A DNA stretch of 64,000 nt from Hexactinellida sp. DTS-2022 (GCA_028753945.1 JAPNXP010000009.1:6200001-6264000), one strand, 5' to 3'. Numbered from the stretch's first letter, positions 1-10,792 are shown. Made by a program: numbers and translations. Notes: generated from the sequence alone by a model not told the origin.

Positions 1-609
1 CTAGACTACGCAGAGGCTAAGGGCTATACAGACTGTGTCAGCCTACTGACTTCTAGCAGAGAGGCTAACAAGCTGGAACAGTCTGATTCTCCAGTTCCCA
101 CCTCAGCACTGGCTAGCTATGTTATCAACCAAGATGTTCGTGGTTCAGAGAGTCCAAGCTTCACTCTGAGTGACCTGTTGTTGCTGAGGTACCTTGCTAC
201 AGGCTGCTACCTACAGAAGTACACTAACAAGGGGAGGGGCCCGAAACACCGTCGTTATTTCTGGATGAATATAGACTCCGGAGAGCTCTGTTGGTCTAAG
301 CGCCAGAATCCCGCCAATAGCGACATACGAACAGCTGTTCCATTGGAAGTGCGGGCTTCTGCTAGCCTAGCTATCCTCGGCAGAAGGGACTTTGATTCTT
401 CCTTCAAACACCAGTTCTGTTTCTGCATACTCTGTTCCAACAGTAGCTATCTACTCAATCTCATCGCAGCTGATCAACAGAGCCATTCCAACTGGGTGCG
501 TGGTCTCCGGCTGTACTTGAGTTTAGGAGCTAATCAAGCTAGCGCTGCAGTCAAAGCTAACGGAGACACCGTAAGCTCCATTGAGGAGGTACTAGATAGG
601 ATGTCATAG
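1..609 (+). CDS. Ankyrin repeat/PH domain protein, C-terminal part
   Basis: The reading frame is open from the first base of the window, so this is the 3' end of a gene that starts outside; it ends at TAG 607-609. The first residues (DYAEAKGYTDCVSLL) look like the second helix of an ankyrin repeat. After a short linker, roughly residues 62-172 of the visible part form a pleckstrin-homology-like domain. It starts with a glycine-containing strand followed by KYTNKGRGPKHRRYF and ends in the expected C-terminal helix with an invariant-type Trp (SNWVRGLRLYL). PH domains of this type bind phosphoinositides or act as adaptors at membranes. The exact orthologue cannot be named because the N-terminus is missing. 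Confidence 0.7.
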   Translation, partial: LDYAEAKGYTDCVSLLTSSREANKLEQSDSPVPTSALASYVINQDVRGSESPSFTLSDLLLLRYLATGCYLQKYTNKGRGPKHRRYFWMNIDSGELCWSKRQNPANSDIRTAVPLEVRASASLAILGRRDFDSSFKHQFCFCILCSNSSYLLNLIAADQQSHSNWVRGLRLYLSLGANQASAAVKANGDTVSSIEEVLDRMS

Positions 610-752
610 TTAAATTATGATACGCTATGTTATTTTCGTTATTATGGCCATTTGAGAGAATTCTATGGTTTATATGATGCTTTTTTTCTAAAATAAGTAA
701 TTTAAATTTTTTATTGTGAATTGTTTGTAATTGTAATTAGCGCAGAATATCG

Positions 753-1634
753 ATGGGTTTAAAATGCCGGTTCTTCAGAATTCTCTTCATCCATTTCCTG
801 CGGCTGTACCCATCAGAGAATGGGAAGTATTGGTTCATTTGTGACCCCTGTGGGATTATTTGTATGTTCCTCACATACTTCTTGATAGCTTATGGTCAGT
901 TTGTAGCTCTCTTCGTAATTCTATTGCCGCAGCCTTCATTCATCATCTCCGTACTGTGGCTTATCTTCACGGCTTCCTCTTTCCTCGCCATCGTCTCGCA
1001 TATGAAAGCTATGTGCACTGATCCCGGCTCGATGCCTCGGGACACAGACTCGGAGGAGAGCATTTCCGAGCGGAAGGACCAGGGCGAGGCTGTCTCCTAC
1101 TGCAAGAAGTGCAGAGGATCCAAGCCATTTCGCGCTCACCATTGCAGCACTTGCAATCGCTGCATCCAGCGTATGGACCACCACTGTCCGTGGATTAACA
1201 ACTGTGTTGGCTCGTACAACCAGAAGTTCTTTGTATTATTCTGCTTCTACATAATGTCAGTGTCTTTTATTGGACTGATAATGTGTTCTATTCATTTCTA
1301 CGAGTGTGCTGCCTCCAGCTTCAACCGGTGTAACGGGCTCATAACTGGCGCTCCTCACCTCGTGATGATGGTGCTAGCAGTGCTGGAAGCACTCTTGTTC
1401 GTTCTGTTCACATTCATCATGTTCTGCTCCCAGGTGTACGCCATCGCATATGACGAAACAGGCATTGAGCGGCTCAAACATGAAGATGTAGAGAGAAACA
1501 CTACTTTTTGTGAGAGCATGCGAGAGGTGTTTGGTGGTAAGGCTAGCTGGCATTGGTTGTCACCGTTCTACTCCCAACAAGGTGTCCACTACAGAAGAAA
1601 ACCATACACGACAGATAACATTTTAGATGTTTAA
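753..1634 (+). CDS. ZDHHC3: DHHC palmitoyltransferase, ZDHHC3/7-like
   Basis: This is a single-exon gene of 293 residues, close to human ZDHHC3 length as I remember it. It is a protein S-acyltransferase that transfers palmitate to cysteines of target proteins, in this subfamily at the Golgi. Two hydrophobic segments precede a cysteine-rich zinc-binding domain (CKKC, HHCSTC, HHCPW, NNCVG). The catalytic DHHC is at about residues 142-145, and two further membrane segments follow. The cytosolic sequence DETGIERLKHED after the fourth segment matches the ZDHHC3/7 subfamily. ATG 753 is the first in-frame Met. I assign the enzyme class firmly and the subfamily with moderate confidence. Confidence 0.88.
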   Translation: MGLKCRFFRILFIHFLRLYPSENGKYWFICDPCGIICMFLTYFLIAYGQFVALFVILLPQPSFIISVLWLIFTASSFLAIVSHMKAMCTDPGSMPRDTDSEESISERKDQGEAVSYCKKCRGSKPFRAHHCSTCNRCIQRMDHHCPWINNCVGSYNQKFFVLFCFYIMSVSFIGLIMCSIHFYECAASSFNRCNGLITGAPHLVMMVLAVLEALLFVLFTFIMFCSQVYAIAYDETGIERLKHEDVERNTTFCESMREVFGGKASWHWLSPFYSQQGVHYRRKPYTTDNILDV

Positions 1635-1894
1635 AGATTCATTGTACCTCTGCATTCAAGGCTGTACTCTATCCAAGCAAAATAGAGCAAAATAGCCTAC
1701 CACATATACTAGAAATTATGTTGAATTTAATTTTAAATACACAGAATTCAAATTATATATTTAGTTTATATTCTTGTAGCATACTCTCCCTTGGTACAGA
1801 TAAATCAAACGATGTATTCTGTAGTTTTATTCATTTAATAATTTCAAATATGAAATATGAACTTGTCTAGTCCCCCTAATACCACTTACCTCAG

Positions 1895-2693
1895 ATGTCC
1901 GAAACGTATCAAGACAGGGACTCCTTCAGAGCGCTGGTACCCGCCGAGCCTATTCCCCCTCCCCCCATCGCTACCTTCTACTCCGACAAAGCGGACCGAC
2001 AGGGCCTCAAGCGCATCAAGGGGTTCAGTTTGGTGTCAGGAATTTGGTTACTCACTACATTCTTTTTGGTGATCGGGCACGCGATTAGTCTAGGGTTCCC
2101 CCACTGGGTCGCTCAGACCGAGGCAGTGATTGCTCCTAATCCTGCTAAGATGGGAATTGTCAATCTGGAGTACACACCCAACAGCGCTCTACAGTACATC
2201 TCCTATCTCACTATCGACACCGCAGACCTTGGTAACTATATATGCATTAGGAATGCTAACTGTACTTTATATTATTGTAAATCTAGCCGCTACAGATGTT
2301 CCAGGCTCTTTCACAGCTGCAGCTATACTCTATTGTACTGGGTGTGCAGTGTTGTTCCTATCCGCCATCTTCATTATAATCGGCATGCTCATACCAAAGG
2401 TGCGGGCTCTCAATGATTTCTCCATATTTGCTATCAGTTATGTGCTGCAGATACTTTCAATACTGCTATTGCTAGTTGGGTTGATAGTCTACCCAATTGG
2501 TTTTGGAAGCGCTTTCGTTACTCAGTTCTGCTTCACATCCACTCCCTATAACACCGGGACCTGCATCATCGACTGGGCCTACATTCTAGCAATGGTGTTC
2601 ACTGCTACAACTGCATTTCTCCCACCACTCGCCATATTCTCAATGAATGTGGTGGACGATCTCCCATTTATCTGCGCTAAGCCTAACTTCTAA
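1895..2693 (+). CDS. LHFPL-family tetraspan membrane protein
   Basis: Two exons, 1895-2231 and 2287-2693, join in frame across a 55-bp GT-AG intron that contains TGCTAAC. They give 247 residues. A first membrane segment is followed by an extracellular loop containing GFPHWV, then three more hydrophobic segments. The last loop has the family layout: YPIGFGS, a Cys-containing stretch (FCFTSTPYNTGTC), then a WAY motif at the start of the fourth segment, as in LHFPL proteins (YPxGW...C...GWAY). LHFPL proteins are auxiliary subunits or assembly factors for membrane complexes such as hair-cell channels and GABA-A receptors. The role here is unknown. The alternative start at 1857 is in another frame and was not used. 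Confidence 0.75.
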
Positions 2694-3113
2694 TAGGTAA
2701 CCCTCTCACTCAACTCTAAGAGACATTATTTTTATACTCATTATACTTTTTATAATTATTTTTTCTAGATTAGTTTACTTTACTCATTTGTATCCTAACA
2801 CTTCTTTGTAACACTATTGTTTACAACATTCATTTTAACCATTTTATTAAGTTTTCTCTCTTACTATTAGTTGATAATAGGTTTCAGGGTTGTCGATACT
2901 TATCTATATGACTGTTTTATTTACCTGTAAAGAGGGATTCTAAATATTTTATATAAGAGACACAAGACTGTCAAAGTTTGTCTCCAGGCACATGCCATGT
3001 TCCGATACGAAGCCTTTAATCGGAGAACTAACTTAACTATTTAATAATCATCATTTTTAATCTAACAAATTCCAACTGAATATAACTTATTTGTTAATTT
3101 AGCACTATTATAT
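2694..3113. other. Intergenic spacer, nothing recognised
   Basis: AT-rich spacer of about 420 bp between the LHFPL gene and POLE3. I see no open frame, repeat or RNA gene. Confidence 0.5.
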
Positions 3114-3593
3114 ATGGCATCAAAGCCTGAAGAATTCTCTCTGCCAATGGCATGCATTAATCGAATTATTAAGGAAAGTCTGCCTGATGGCACCATTGTT
3201 TCCAAAGAAGCAAAGCTAGCTTTAATGAAAGCGACTTGTGTTTTCATTCTATATTCAACTGCCATTAGTAATGAATTTGCTTCCAAGGCTCATCGTAGGA
3301 CGCTGTACGCCGAGGACATGTTCCAAGCGTTGGAGGACATGGAGCTATCAGAGTTTATCCCAGACCTGAGGGCAATGCTGGATACGTACAAGTCAACTAG
3401 TAAGGGCAGAAAAATCTCTCTCAAGAAGCAGAAATCGTCTGAAATGGAGGCAGGGGGGTCTGGGGAGGCTGAGGGGACTGAGGGGACTGAGGGAATGGAG
3501 TTGGAAGACAGGGCGATGTCTGATGATATTTTCAATGATGAAGTGGGGTCTGGAACAGCTGAAGTTGATAATAGCCAAACATCCGATTTCTGA
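3114..3593 (+). CDS. POLE3: Histone-fold subunit POLE3 (CHRAC17/Dpb4)
   Basis: Single exon, 159 residues. The first ~95 residues are a histone fold very close to human POLE3: LPMACINRIIKESLPDG, then SKEAKLALMKATCVFILY, then KAHRRTLYAEDMFQALEDME. POLE3 pairs with POLE4 as an accessory histone-fold dimer of DNA polymerase epsilon and also with CHRAC15 in the CHRAC nucleosome-remodelling complex. The C-terminal tail (about 100-159) is basic, then Gly/Glu-rich and acidic (repeated EGT units), as in family tails that contact histones. ATG 3114 gives the expected short N-terminus. Confidence 0.92.
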   Translation: MASKPEEFSLPMACINRIIKESLPDGTIVSKEAKLALMKATCVFILYSTAISNEFASKAHRRTLYAEDMFQALEDMELSEFIPDLRAMLDTYKSTSKGRKISLKKQKSSEMEAGGSGEAEGTEGTEGMELEDRAMSDDIFNDEVGSGTAEVDNSQTSDF

Positions 3594-3966
3594 GGAGCTG
3601 AGCTCTGCCAATAATTCCATCTTTTAAATAGGATATGTTTAATTTGCTCTGTGGTTATGCTAATGGATGGGGACATCACTTAATTTGGTAGCGTTTCTGT
3701 CATTTTGAATTGATGGTAAGTTGTTTCAATGATGACTAAATCTGAATTCTAAATCTGAATTTACTTCGTTGTTATTGACTAACGAGTCTTGATTAACAAT
3801 TATTTCTCTGAAACAGTATCCAATAGATTAAGGAGATTTACATTATCATTGTGTGAGCAGATTAATTATACTCAATTGTATTCTGCATCAATCATGCATT
3901 TTGTTTATTTCGTAGATCTGTGTATCTTTCTCTCCTCATTTGGGAGGGGCCACTGGGAATTTGATT
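3594..3966. other. Intergenic spacer, nothing recognised
   Basis: About 370 bp between POLE3 and the FEM1-like gene. No supported feature. Confidence 0.5.
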
Positions 3967-5682
3967 ATGACTGAAATTGACAGTGATTGTAATCTCTTCA
4001 CACGGGTGCGTGATAGCATAGTTGTAGGATCGCTAGAACAACTCTCGGTTCTAGTTAAAGATCATTCAGATCGTATTTTAACGCTAGAAGATCACAATGG
4101 TCTTAATGCTATTCACCTTGCTGTTCTTTACAAGAGAAATTCTCTATTAGAGCTGCTTATATCTATCAAACAATGTGATGTAAATAAACGGTCTCAATTT
4201 GGTCTCACGCCATTGCATTTCGTATTGGCCAAACCAAAAGGATTTACACAACTCTATTCGTATTATAAGAAACTGAATATATACCCAACGATTGGAGAGG
4301 CGAAAATAATATATTCATGTGTAGAATTATTTGCTCGTTCTGGTGCGAAATTGCTGCGCTGCGAACACAACTTTAGTATCCTGTCTCTGGCTTCCATTAA
4401 CAACATGCACACACTCAGAAGAAAACTAATGAACTGTTTCGATTTGACTGTTTGTCACGTATTTGATTATTTCAATATAAAAGTGTATAATACTGAGAAG
4501 CAGTTGGTAGCATTAAGCGATGTTTGTAAGAAACGTATGGCTTTCTTAATAAAACATGGGCTCCCTATTAACTACTCATTAGTGGATTTTGATTCCAGCT
4601 GGGTTGTGCTCTTGGATGACATTCATACTTGTTTCGCAGTCAAAGCCAGTCTTGAAGTCCTGAACGGTTCAGATTATAAAATACTTTGTTTGCACAAGAG
4701 CATTAATATAAGGAATGAAAACTTGTTTGGAGAGGTCGCTCAAAAATTTATATACGCTTTGGCTTCCATTCGAGCACTTCTTCTTAAATATTTGAAAATA
4801 TACGAATTCTCATTCATTTCTCGATCTCTTTTCTTGTATATAATATTATCTCTAGAAAGTAATCTCTTCCATAAATCAGTTTCTCTCAATAACAAGCTTG
4901 TTACTGAAATGAATTGTGATCTATGGCAGTTTCATTGTAAGTTGTGGCAATCCGCACTCGACCATCTCCATATCCTCTGGACTTATGACCCTAATAGATT
5001 CGACATAACTCCAGTCGTACACACTTTGTTCAAATACTTTGATCAACGCTTGGTTATAATATTCAAACCAAATTATTTGTTTGCCTCAGATGCAGATATT
5101 CCTTCTAGGATTGCGTTCAATTTTCTGTCCGTTTACACTATTCTATTCCTCTACCTAATTAAGAAGTATTCGACGTATTTCTCCAGCAATACCGACGACC
5201 ACTTTTACAGCTACTTACAGATCTTATTACAATCATCGCGCTCTAAAGCGCATCTAATAAACTTGCTTGTACATCCCGTTAACTATGAGCGCACGTTTAA
5301 ACGGTACGATGCTTCGATTGAAGATGCAATCTCGTTTCTACTCCATTACAATTTAGATCTTAACCACAGGGGTTTGAGTGGAGCTACTGTGCTTCATGAA
5401 GCGGTGGAACACCTGTCAACTCCTCTGTCTGTTATAAATTTCCTCCTCAATGTTGGTGCTTACCCTTTCTCCCTAGACAGTAATGGGAACCGGTTTTATC
5501 ATTATCTAGATGAATGCGTTCAGACAGAAGTTTTTAAACACCCCTCATTGCAGCGTCCATTCCCGTTGCAAACTCTATGTTGCCTCTTTGTTGTCAATAA
5601 TAGGCAATTATTGTACTGTTGTGCCACGTTGTTACCGCCTCAAGTGTTAAGTTTCTTAAAACTCCATACAGAATATATATAA
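3967..5682 (+). CDS. Divergent FEM1-like ankyrin protein (CUL2 substrate receptor)
   Basis: Single exon of 571 residues from ATG 3967 (MTEIDSD); the in-frame TTG 27 bp upstream is not a convincing start. N-terminal ankyrin repeats (GLNAIHLAVLYKRNSLLELL and GLTPLHFVLAKP) are followed by a helical middle part resembling the FEM1 TPR region (CKLWQSALDHLHILWTYDP compares with FEM1 'KLWLYALDLQ'). Two late ankyrin repeats (ATVLHEAVEHL; SLDSNGNRFYHYL) follow. The C-terminal VHL-box-like helix pair has PLQTLCCLFVVNNRQL and LPPQVLSFLKLH. FEM1 proteins recruit substrates with C-terminal Arg or other degrons to CUL2 ubiquitin ligases. Sequence similarity is low, so the family call rests on architecture plus these motifs. 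Confidence 0.65.
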   Translation: MTEIDSDCNLFTRVRDSIVVGSLEQLSVLVKDHSDRILTLEDHNGLNAIHLAVLYKRNSLLELLISIKQCDVNKRSQFGLTPLHFVLAKPKGFTQLYSYYKKLNIYPTIGEAKIIYSCVELFARSGAKLLRCEHNFSILSLASINNMHTLRRKLMNCFDLTVCHVFDYFNIKVYNTEKQLVALSDVCKKRMAFLIKHGLPINYSLVDFDSSWVVLLDDIHTCFAVKASLEVLNGSDYKILCLHKSINIRNENLFGEVAQKFIYALASIRALLLKYLKIYEFSFISRSLFLYIILSLESNLFHKSVSLNNKLVTEMNCDLWQFHCKLWQSALDHLHILWTYDPNRFDITPVVHTLFKYFDQRLVIIFKPNYLFASDADIPSRIAFNFLSVYTILFLYLIKKYSTYFSSNTDDHFYSYLQILLQSSRSKAHLINLLVHPVNYERTFKRYDASIEDAISFLLHYNLDLNHRGLSGATVLHEAVEHLSTPLSVINFLLNVGAYPFSLDSNGNRFYHYLDECVQTEVFKHPSLQRPFPLQTLCCLFVVNNRQLLYCCATLLPPQVLSFLKLHTEYI

Positions 5683-7608
5683 GTGGAATTCCGTTGTTTA
5701 TCCGTATGTATTTTTATTTTTCGAAATCTTGATGGTATTAATTAACGTTATTATTTTTGTGGGATGACTCAATGAGCATTTGGGGAATTAAATCACTATT
5801 TCTTACCCCCTGATTGAACACATCACTATTTGTCGCACGGCGTACTGTGTATGATATGTATTCTACTACATTATACAGCTCATTTTAACATTCGCCCATA
5901 CCGATATTTTACTTCTTCTAATTGGTGTCAAATTTATTTTGAGTTCGCTTCGCATACGTTGGTTGCTTAGAGAAAAATATCTTATTTTAATAAGATACAC
6001 AAAAAATATCTTAAAAATAAGATGCACGAAAATATCTTATTTTGTAAATGCTCGCATCGCATTTTGAAATATGTATAATTAAATTATTTAACATTGTATA
6101 AATGAAATCAGCAATCAATTTCTGATCTTCTAATGTTACCATAATTTATGGGTTTATCTAGTTCATAAATTTTTATTATCATGTGATTATGTAACCTCCT
6201 CTGGGCAAGTTGATTGTTACATGCAAAGCAACTAAATCAGATTAGGTAACACTCTCCCAGTTTAATCGCACGGGAATGTTCTATAATACAATCTTGTGTT
6301 TCATGCCCTGGAGACATATATTCTGCTAACACATATTAACTAATATTTCAAACTATATTCAAATAGGTGAAATTAGTTCATATTCTCTTGTCATTAAGTA
6401 TCCGTATTAGTGTAATCCTAATTCAAATAACCTTAGAATATCAGCTAGCTCAATAGGAATCCTCTCTTATCAAATACGTAGCTAGCGAGTTAACTACCGA
6501 CTCTAACTCTTACATTGATTGCGGAGTTTATAAATACACCTATGATTAGTGAATTTGCAGAAATAGCCGTAACTCCACTTCTTTCGGGTCAGAACTACGA
6601 ACAACTGTTTTACTAATTCATTACTCCTTACTGCATCTTACCAAGGTAACATAAATTTATACTTACTATGACATACTAACCTGTAATATAGTGACAATTA
6701 TTGTCTTAAAACGCTTAATACCTCCAGCCCTGTATTTAAAATGCTTTCCCAGTGCTAGTTCTAGACTATTCATTTGTCGCCGACATGTAAAACGATCTCA
6801 GAAAAGAGAGGAGAGAGAGAGAAAGCATTTGATTTATTCACAAGTCTTTAAACTTTAAGTTATTCTGTAAGGCTACCTACCATGTTCATAAGCACATTCT
6901 CAGTTAGGGTTTACAGGTTAGTTTTAAAATATTTAAACATTTTACCATCTAATTAAGTAAATTTGCGATTTATTAGCTCCAATTATGTGGGATTTGAATA
7001 ACTTAGGCGGATATATTACACACTTAGCACAGATAAATTATTTAATACTTTAAATAGAATGCCAATCTCCATCTGTGTCATGTTAAGTTAAAGTGGGATT
7101 TTAAAGCTGTGTTTGCAAGATCTTTTTATATCCGATACAATTGATTTAGAGCTTCATTGTTTTGTTAATGTTAAGCCATATGCGTGTATGATTCTGGCCC
7201 CTGCTTATACTTGAATACTTGTTTCTTATCTATTGTCAGATTGGCTTCTATCGCTCTTGAGACAGATTGTACATATTCTGTTAATTTTCTGGAACGAAAT
7301 ATGTATACGATTAAGTATACTATTGAACACTTCGAAACCATTCTTAGTTCGCACGGGAATTTGTTTTGCTTCTGTTTTTCGCTTAGAGTGAAGTTTTGGT
7401 TGTTGTTTAAGTTTCTCGCTATGTTTTAGCTATTTTCTTGTTATTGATGCGACTTCAAGCTTTAAACCAAGTAATGTATGATATAGTTAATATAATTATC
7501 AAATTTCACTGAGCCCAGATGGCTAACTGATGATTACCACCTGGGCTTAATGTTATGCAAGCATTACGATATATTATTCTGCACTTATTTGGGTTTCTTT
7601 AGGAATTA
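5683..7608. other. Long AT-rich intergenic region upstream of the CAX gene
   Basis: About 1.9 kb without a supported gene. It contains a small cluster of AATATCTTATTTT-type repeats with internal palindromes (about 5965-6045), a GA-rich tract (about 6800-6825) and an imperfect hairpin at 7511-7550. An 81-codon open frame at 7184-7429 has no recognisable protein character. A TTTCTTTAG sequence ending at 7602, seven bases before the CAX start codon, looks like a 3' splice site. Part of this region may therefore be a 5'UTR intron. Confidence 0.5.
7511..7550. repeat. Imperfect hairpin upstream of the CAX start
   Basis: GCCCAGATGG (7513-7522) pairs with CCACCTGGGC (7537-7546) with one mismatch around a 14-nt loop. 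The stem extends a few bases outward with G-U pairs. It lies about 60 bp upstream of the CAX ATG. No RNA family is recognised. Confidence 0.6.
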
Positions 7609-10197
7609 ATGGCCAACAATGAGTCTGCTCCCAATAAATCAATTTACTCTCAATCGAACGAAGTTTATCCGAGGCATACTTCAGCCTCTCAAAGAGACCA
7701 AGAACCACAGAAACCTAAGCTACGACTAAAGCATGCCAGGAGAGCTAAATCTGTTCACAACACCCCCTACAGAAGAATCGAGTCTAACATTCAGAACTCT
7801 TACGTTGTCCAAATAGACTCTGAACCCAACGAGTCTATCAATCCTAGAGTAACATCCTTTCTCCACCCATCGACTCGATCTGTTCCGCAGATGTCCCCTG
7901 CGAGAACTGACGTTAGGTCAGAGCTCTCGAGCGAGTGGGTCGGTGAAAATTACGTTGTCATCAAAGATCGAATCGAACATGCTAAGTATGAGAACAACCA
8001 CAAATTCGGACTTGTGAAATGGAAGAGCCATCTAGCGACCCGCCCAATGGCCGAAAGATCGCCTCAGGTTCAAGCTCTCTACCATCCCACGCACCAAACC
8101 CCTAAGCATGTAAAGACTAACTCCTGCACCAGTGTGGGCAACGTGATTTACTGCTTGTTGTATGGCTGGTGGGTAGCCTGTATCTACCTATTAATTGGAA
8201 TATTAATGTTCACAACTATTTGTGGATATCGCTACGGAATATACTGCTTTAAGCTCTCCAAGTATTTCTTCTGGCCTTTCGGGAAGTTTATATACGTGCC
8301 TTCTACCAGATCTCCAACTCGCAATGAGGACTTCCAGTCTAATTATGAGAGCATTGAGCTTTCTCATTCTAGGGAGAAGGTACATTACGAAACCATTTCT
8401 AGAACAGCGAGGGAACAGAGACAGATGAACAAGGAAGATCCAATTTTGAATGGAGGGCTAACTCAGCCCGTTGTGACGCCGGATGATGATACCGCCCCCC
8501 TGATTAATAGCGGGATACATACAGCTGATACAGATGATATGAACTTTTCTAGTTTTAAGGAAACTTCATTGAAGAAACGCTTTCGTAAGTCTTGTAGAAT
8601 TCCCAACATTTGTAGATATCCTCTGTTTTGGCTGTGGGTGTTTATTGGCGTCCCCTTTCTCTTCCTGACTCATCTAATTGTATTTATTTTCACTTGGACA
8701 TTCGTTATTAGTATTCCCGTAGCGAAAATCCACAAAACTGCTATGTTTAAGCTGCTGTATCTTGACCCCAGGACAACTAAAATCGAGAATTCTGATTGGA
8801 TTTTGGAGAATTCGGAACATGATGTCGTCTTGTGTACATACCAGGCTTTCTCTCGTTACTATGTGAAGTACACTGTGGACGGGATGAATGTGATTATGTT
8901 CAACATGTTCTTTCTTGTGATAATCGCTCTCATTTTTAACTACACTGTTGACTATATGAACGGTATTAGCGCCCATGCAAAACATTGGATTAAATTCCTA
9001 ATTTCGGTTTTCGGTGTCATTCCACTCGCTTACTATATTGGAATGGCAATAGCCAGTATCTCCGCACAAAGCACGTATGCCGTAGGAGCTGTATTGAATG
9101 CTACATTCGGATCAATCGTAGAAATAACTCTGTACATTGCAACACTGGTGCATGGGAAAAAACAGGGTACATCTGAATGCACTCAGTCTATTGTTAGGAA
9201 CTCTCTCACTGGCTCACTGCTCCTGACTATGCTGCTGCTTCCAGGTCTCTGCATGATTGTTGGGGGCATAAAGTATCCAGAGCAAAACTTCAATGCTCGG
9301 TCAGCTGGAGTCAGCTCTACCCTACTATTTGTCTCCATTGTCGGAGCCTTCGCCCCTACATTATTTAACAAAGCGTTTGGGACATATACCTGCGATAGTT
9401 GCCAATGGATGTACCCAGTCAACTACACAAATCTGACCAACAGTACTCATATAGGATACGACACTAGGAGTTCTGAGTCTAATTACAGTGACCCATTATC
9501 TGCTACCAGTTTTCAGTGCCAAGCTTGCTCCTATCTCACCTCACAGTACAGTTTTGATAATGTCAAATACCTCGCCTATGTGTGCATGACCCTCTTACCT
9601 ATTGCTTATTTCGCAGGAATGATCTACAGTCTTAAAACACACGATCATATATATAAGAACGTACCCGAGAACCATGGGAAGGAATCATCTCCTCACTGGG
9701 GCAGACTTAAGAGCACATTCATTCTCGTATTAATGACTATACTGATGTCCCTACTAGCAGACACCATTGCTGAGAATGTGATGCATGTGTTGGGAAGTGT
9801 TGATTTCATTACTCCTGGTTTTCTCGGCGCTACTGTGTATGCCATTCTTCCGGATGTCCCCGAGCTGGTGACAGGTATCCAGTTTGCTCTACAGGGGATA
9901 ATATCATTGAGTATTGAGGTGGGAAACCAAATCGCAGTTCAGATCTGTTTGCTTCAAATCCCTGTTCTCTTGCTTGCACAGATTATTTACCCAGAACTTG
10001 GGTTTATCCTTCTGTTCAATGATCTCCAGTTGTTTTCAGTGTTTATAAGTGTACTTGTCATTAATTATATCTTCTCTGATTCGAAAACAGATTACTTCCA
10101 AGGAACATCGTTATTGATAATCTACCTTATCCTGCTCTCTGTGATATTTCTGGCTCCAGATTCTAGTAGCTCTACCTGCCTACCGGGTGATGATTGA
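7609..10197 (+). CDS. CAX/VNX1-type cation/H+ antiporter with long N-terminus
   Basis: Single exon of 862 residues. It is a secondary transporter of the Ca2+/cation antiporter superfamily (CAX branch), predicted to exchange Ca2+ or monovalent cations for protons across an acidic compartment or plasma membrane. The two alpha repeats are visible: GAVLNATFGSIVEITLYI near residue 495 and, near residue 740, LPDVPELVTGIQFALQG followed by SLSIEVGNQIAVQ. The second is VNX1-like rather than the plant CAX GNAAEH form. About 290 hydrophilic residues and an early hydrophobic pair (about 180-225) precede the core, as in fungal VNX1. This is much longer than a minimal CAX. A 3' splice-like TTTCTTTAG stands just before ATG 7609. 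Substrate specificity cannot be read from sequence. Confidence 0.82.
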   Translation: MANNESAPNKSIYSQSNEVYPRHTSASQRDQEPQKPKLRLKHARRAKSVHNTPYRRIESNIQNSYVVQIDSEPNESINPRVTSFLHPSTRSVPQMSPARTDVRSELSSEWVGENYVVIKDRIEHAKYENNHKFGLVKWKSHLATRPMAERSPQVQALYHPTHQTPKHVKTNSCTSVGNVIYCLLYGWWVACIYLLIGILMFTTICGYRYGIYCFKLSKYFFWPFGKFIYVPSTRSPTRNEDFQSNYESIELSHSREKVHYETISRTAREQRQMNKEDPILNGGLTQPVVTPDDDTAPLINSGIHTADTDDMNFSSFKETSLKKRFRKSCRIPNICRYPLFWLWVFIGVPFLFLTHLIVFIFTWTFVISIPVAKIHKTAMFKLLYLDPRTTKIENSDWILENSEHDVVLCTYQAFSRYYVKYTVDGMNVIMFNMFFLVIIALIFNYTVDYMNGISAHAKHWIKFLISVFGVIPLAYYIGMAIASISAQSTYAVGAVLNATFGSIVEITLYIATLVHGKKQGTSECTQSIVRNSLTGSLLLTMLLLPGLCMIVGGIKYPEQNFNARSAGVSSTLLFVSIVGAFAPTLFNKAFGTYTCDSCQWMYPVNYTNLTNSTHIGYDTRSSESNYSDPLSATSFQCQACSYLTSQYSFDNVKYLAYVCMTLLPIAYFAGMIYSLKTHDHIYKNVPENHGKESSPHWGRLKSTFILVLMTILMSLLADTIAENVMHVLGSVDFITPGFLGATVYAILPDVPELVTGIQFALQGIISLSIEVGNQIAVQICLLQIPVLLLAQIIYPELGFILLFNDLQLFSVFISVLVINYIFSDSKTDYFQGTSLLIIYLILLSVIFLAPDSSSSTCLPGDD

Positions 10198-10792
10198 TTG
10201 ACATTCAAAAGTTCGATGTGTATAGAAGTTGTTTATATTTTTTAACTTTTTATATAGTTAATTTGCTTCTTGTAGAAAATTCCCAACTTTATTGATGAGT
10301 TTGTTTTCTAAGTACAGTATGTTGACATTATAATATTATGTACTTATGAACTATATTTTGATCCTATCTCACATTTTATTGATAAGAAGTATACGTAGTT
10401 CAGAATGCCCTTCTACTGATTATGTTTATTCTAGCATGTGATAAGATAAATTGCTTACTTTATTGCTAATTTGATATCTAGTATATAGTGCTCAAGGCCA
10501 CTTTGAACTTGTCCTAATTAGTTAAAAGTTATTTCGACTAACTAGCCCTCTTTTACACTTAATTGTTTGAAATTTTCTGAACAACATTTGTTCTAATAAT
10601 ATGTTCGAACGAGACTTATTGTCTCTGTTTTGTATTTTATTGTTTAAAATGTTGCTATATGTAAATCAGTTAATGTAATCCACTGTATAACACGTGAAGT
10701 TATTTATTATGCAGCAGCTTGCAAGAATGATAAAAACAATAAAAAACTAAGGACAATGGATAATAAATATCACATCATAAGCTTGTGCCGAT
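10198..10792. other. Convergent 3' intergenic region
   Basis: About 600 bp of AT-rich DNA between the ends of the CAX gene (+) and the small minus-strand gene. It contains AATAAA-like sequences near 10738. No other feature seen. Confidence 0.45.

Noticed and set aside
1857-2072. Alternative 71-codon frame overlapping the LHFPL start
   Set aside because: Different frame from the clearly membrane-spanning LHFPL sequence; a shadow of that exon.
3940-3966. Upstream extension of the FEM1-like protein
   Set aside because: The in-frame codon at 3940 is TTG; the first ATG is 3967.
7184-7429. 81-codon open frame upstream of the CAX gene
   Set aside because: No ATG context, domain or composition typical of protein; it lies in AT-rich leader or intergenic DNA.
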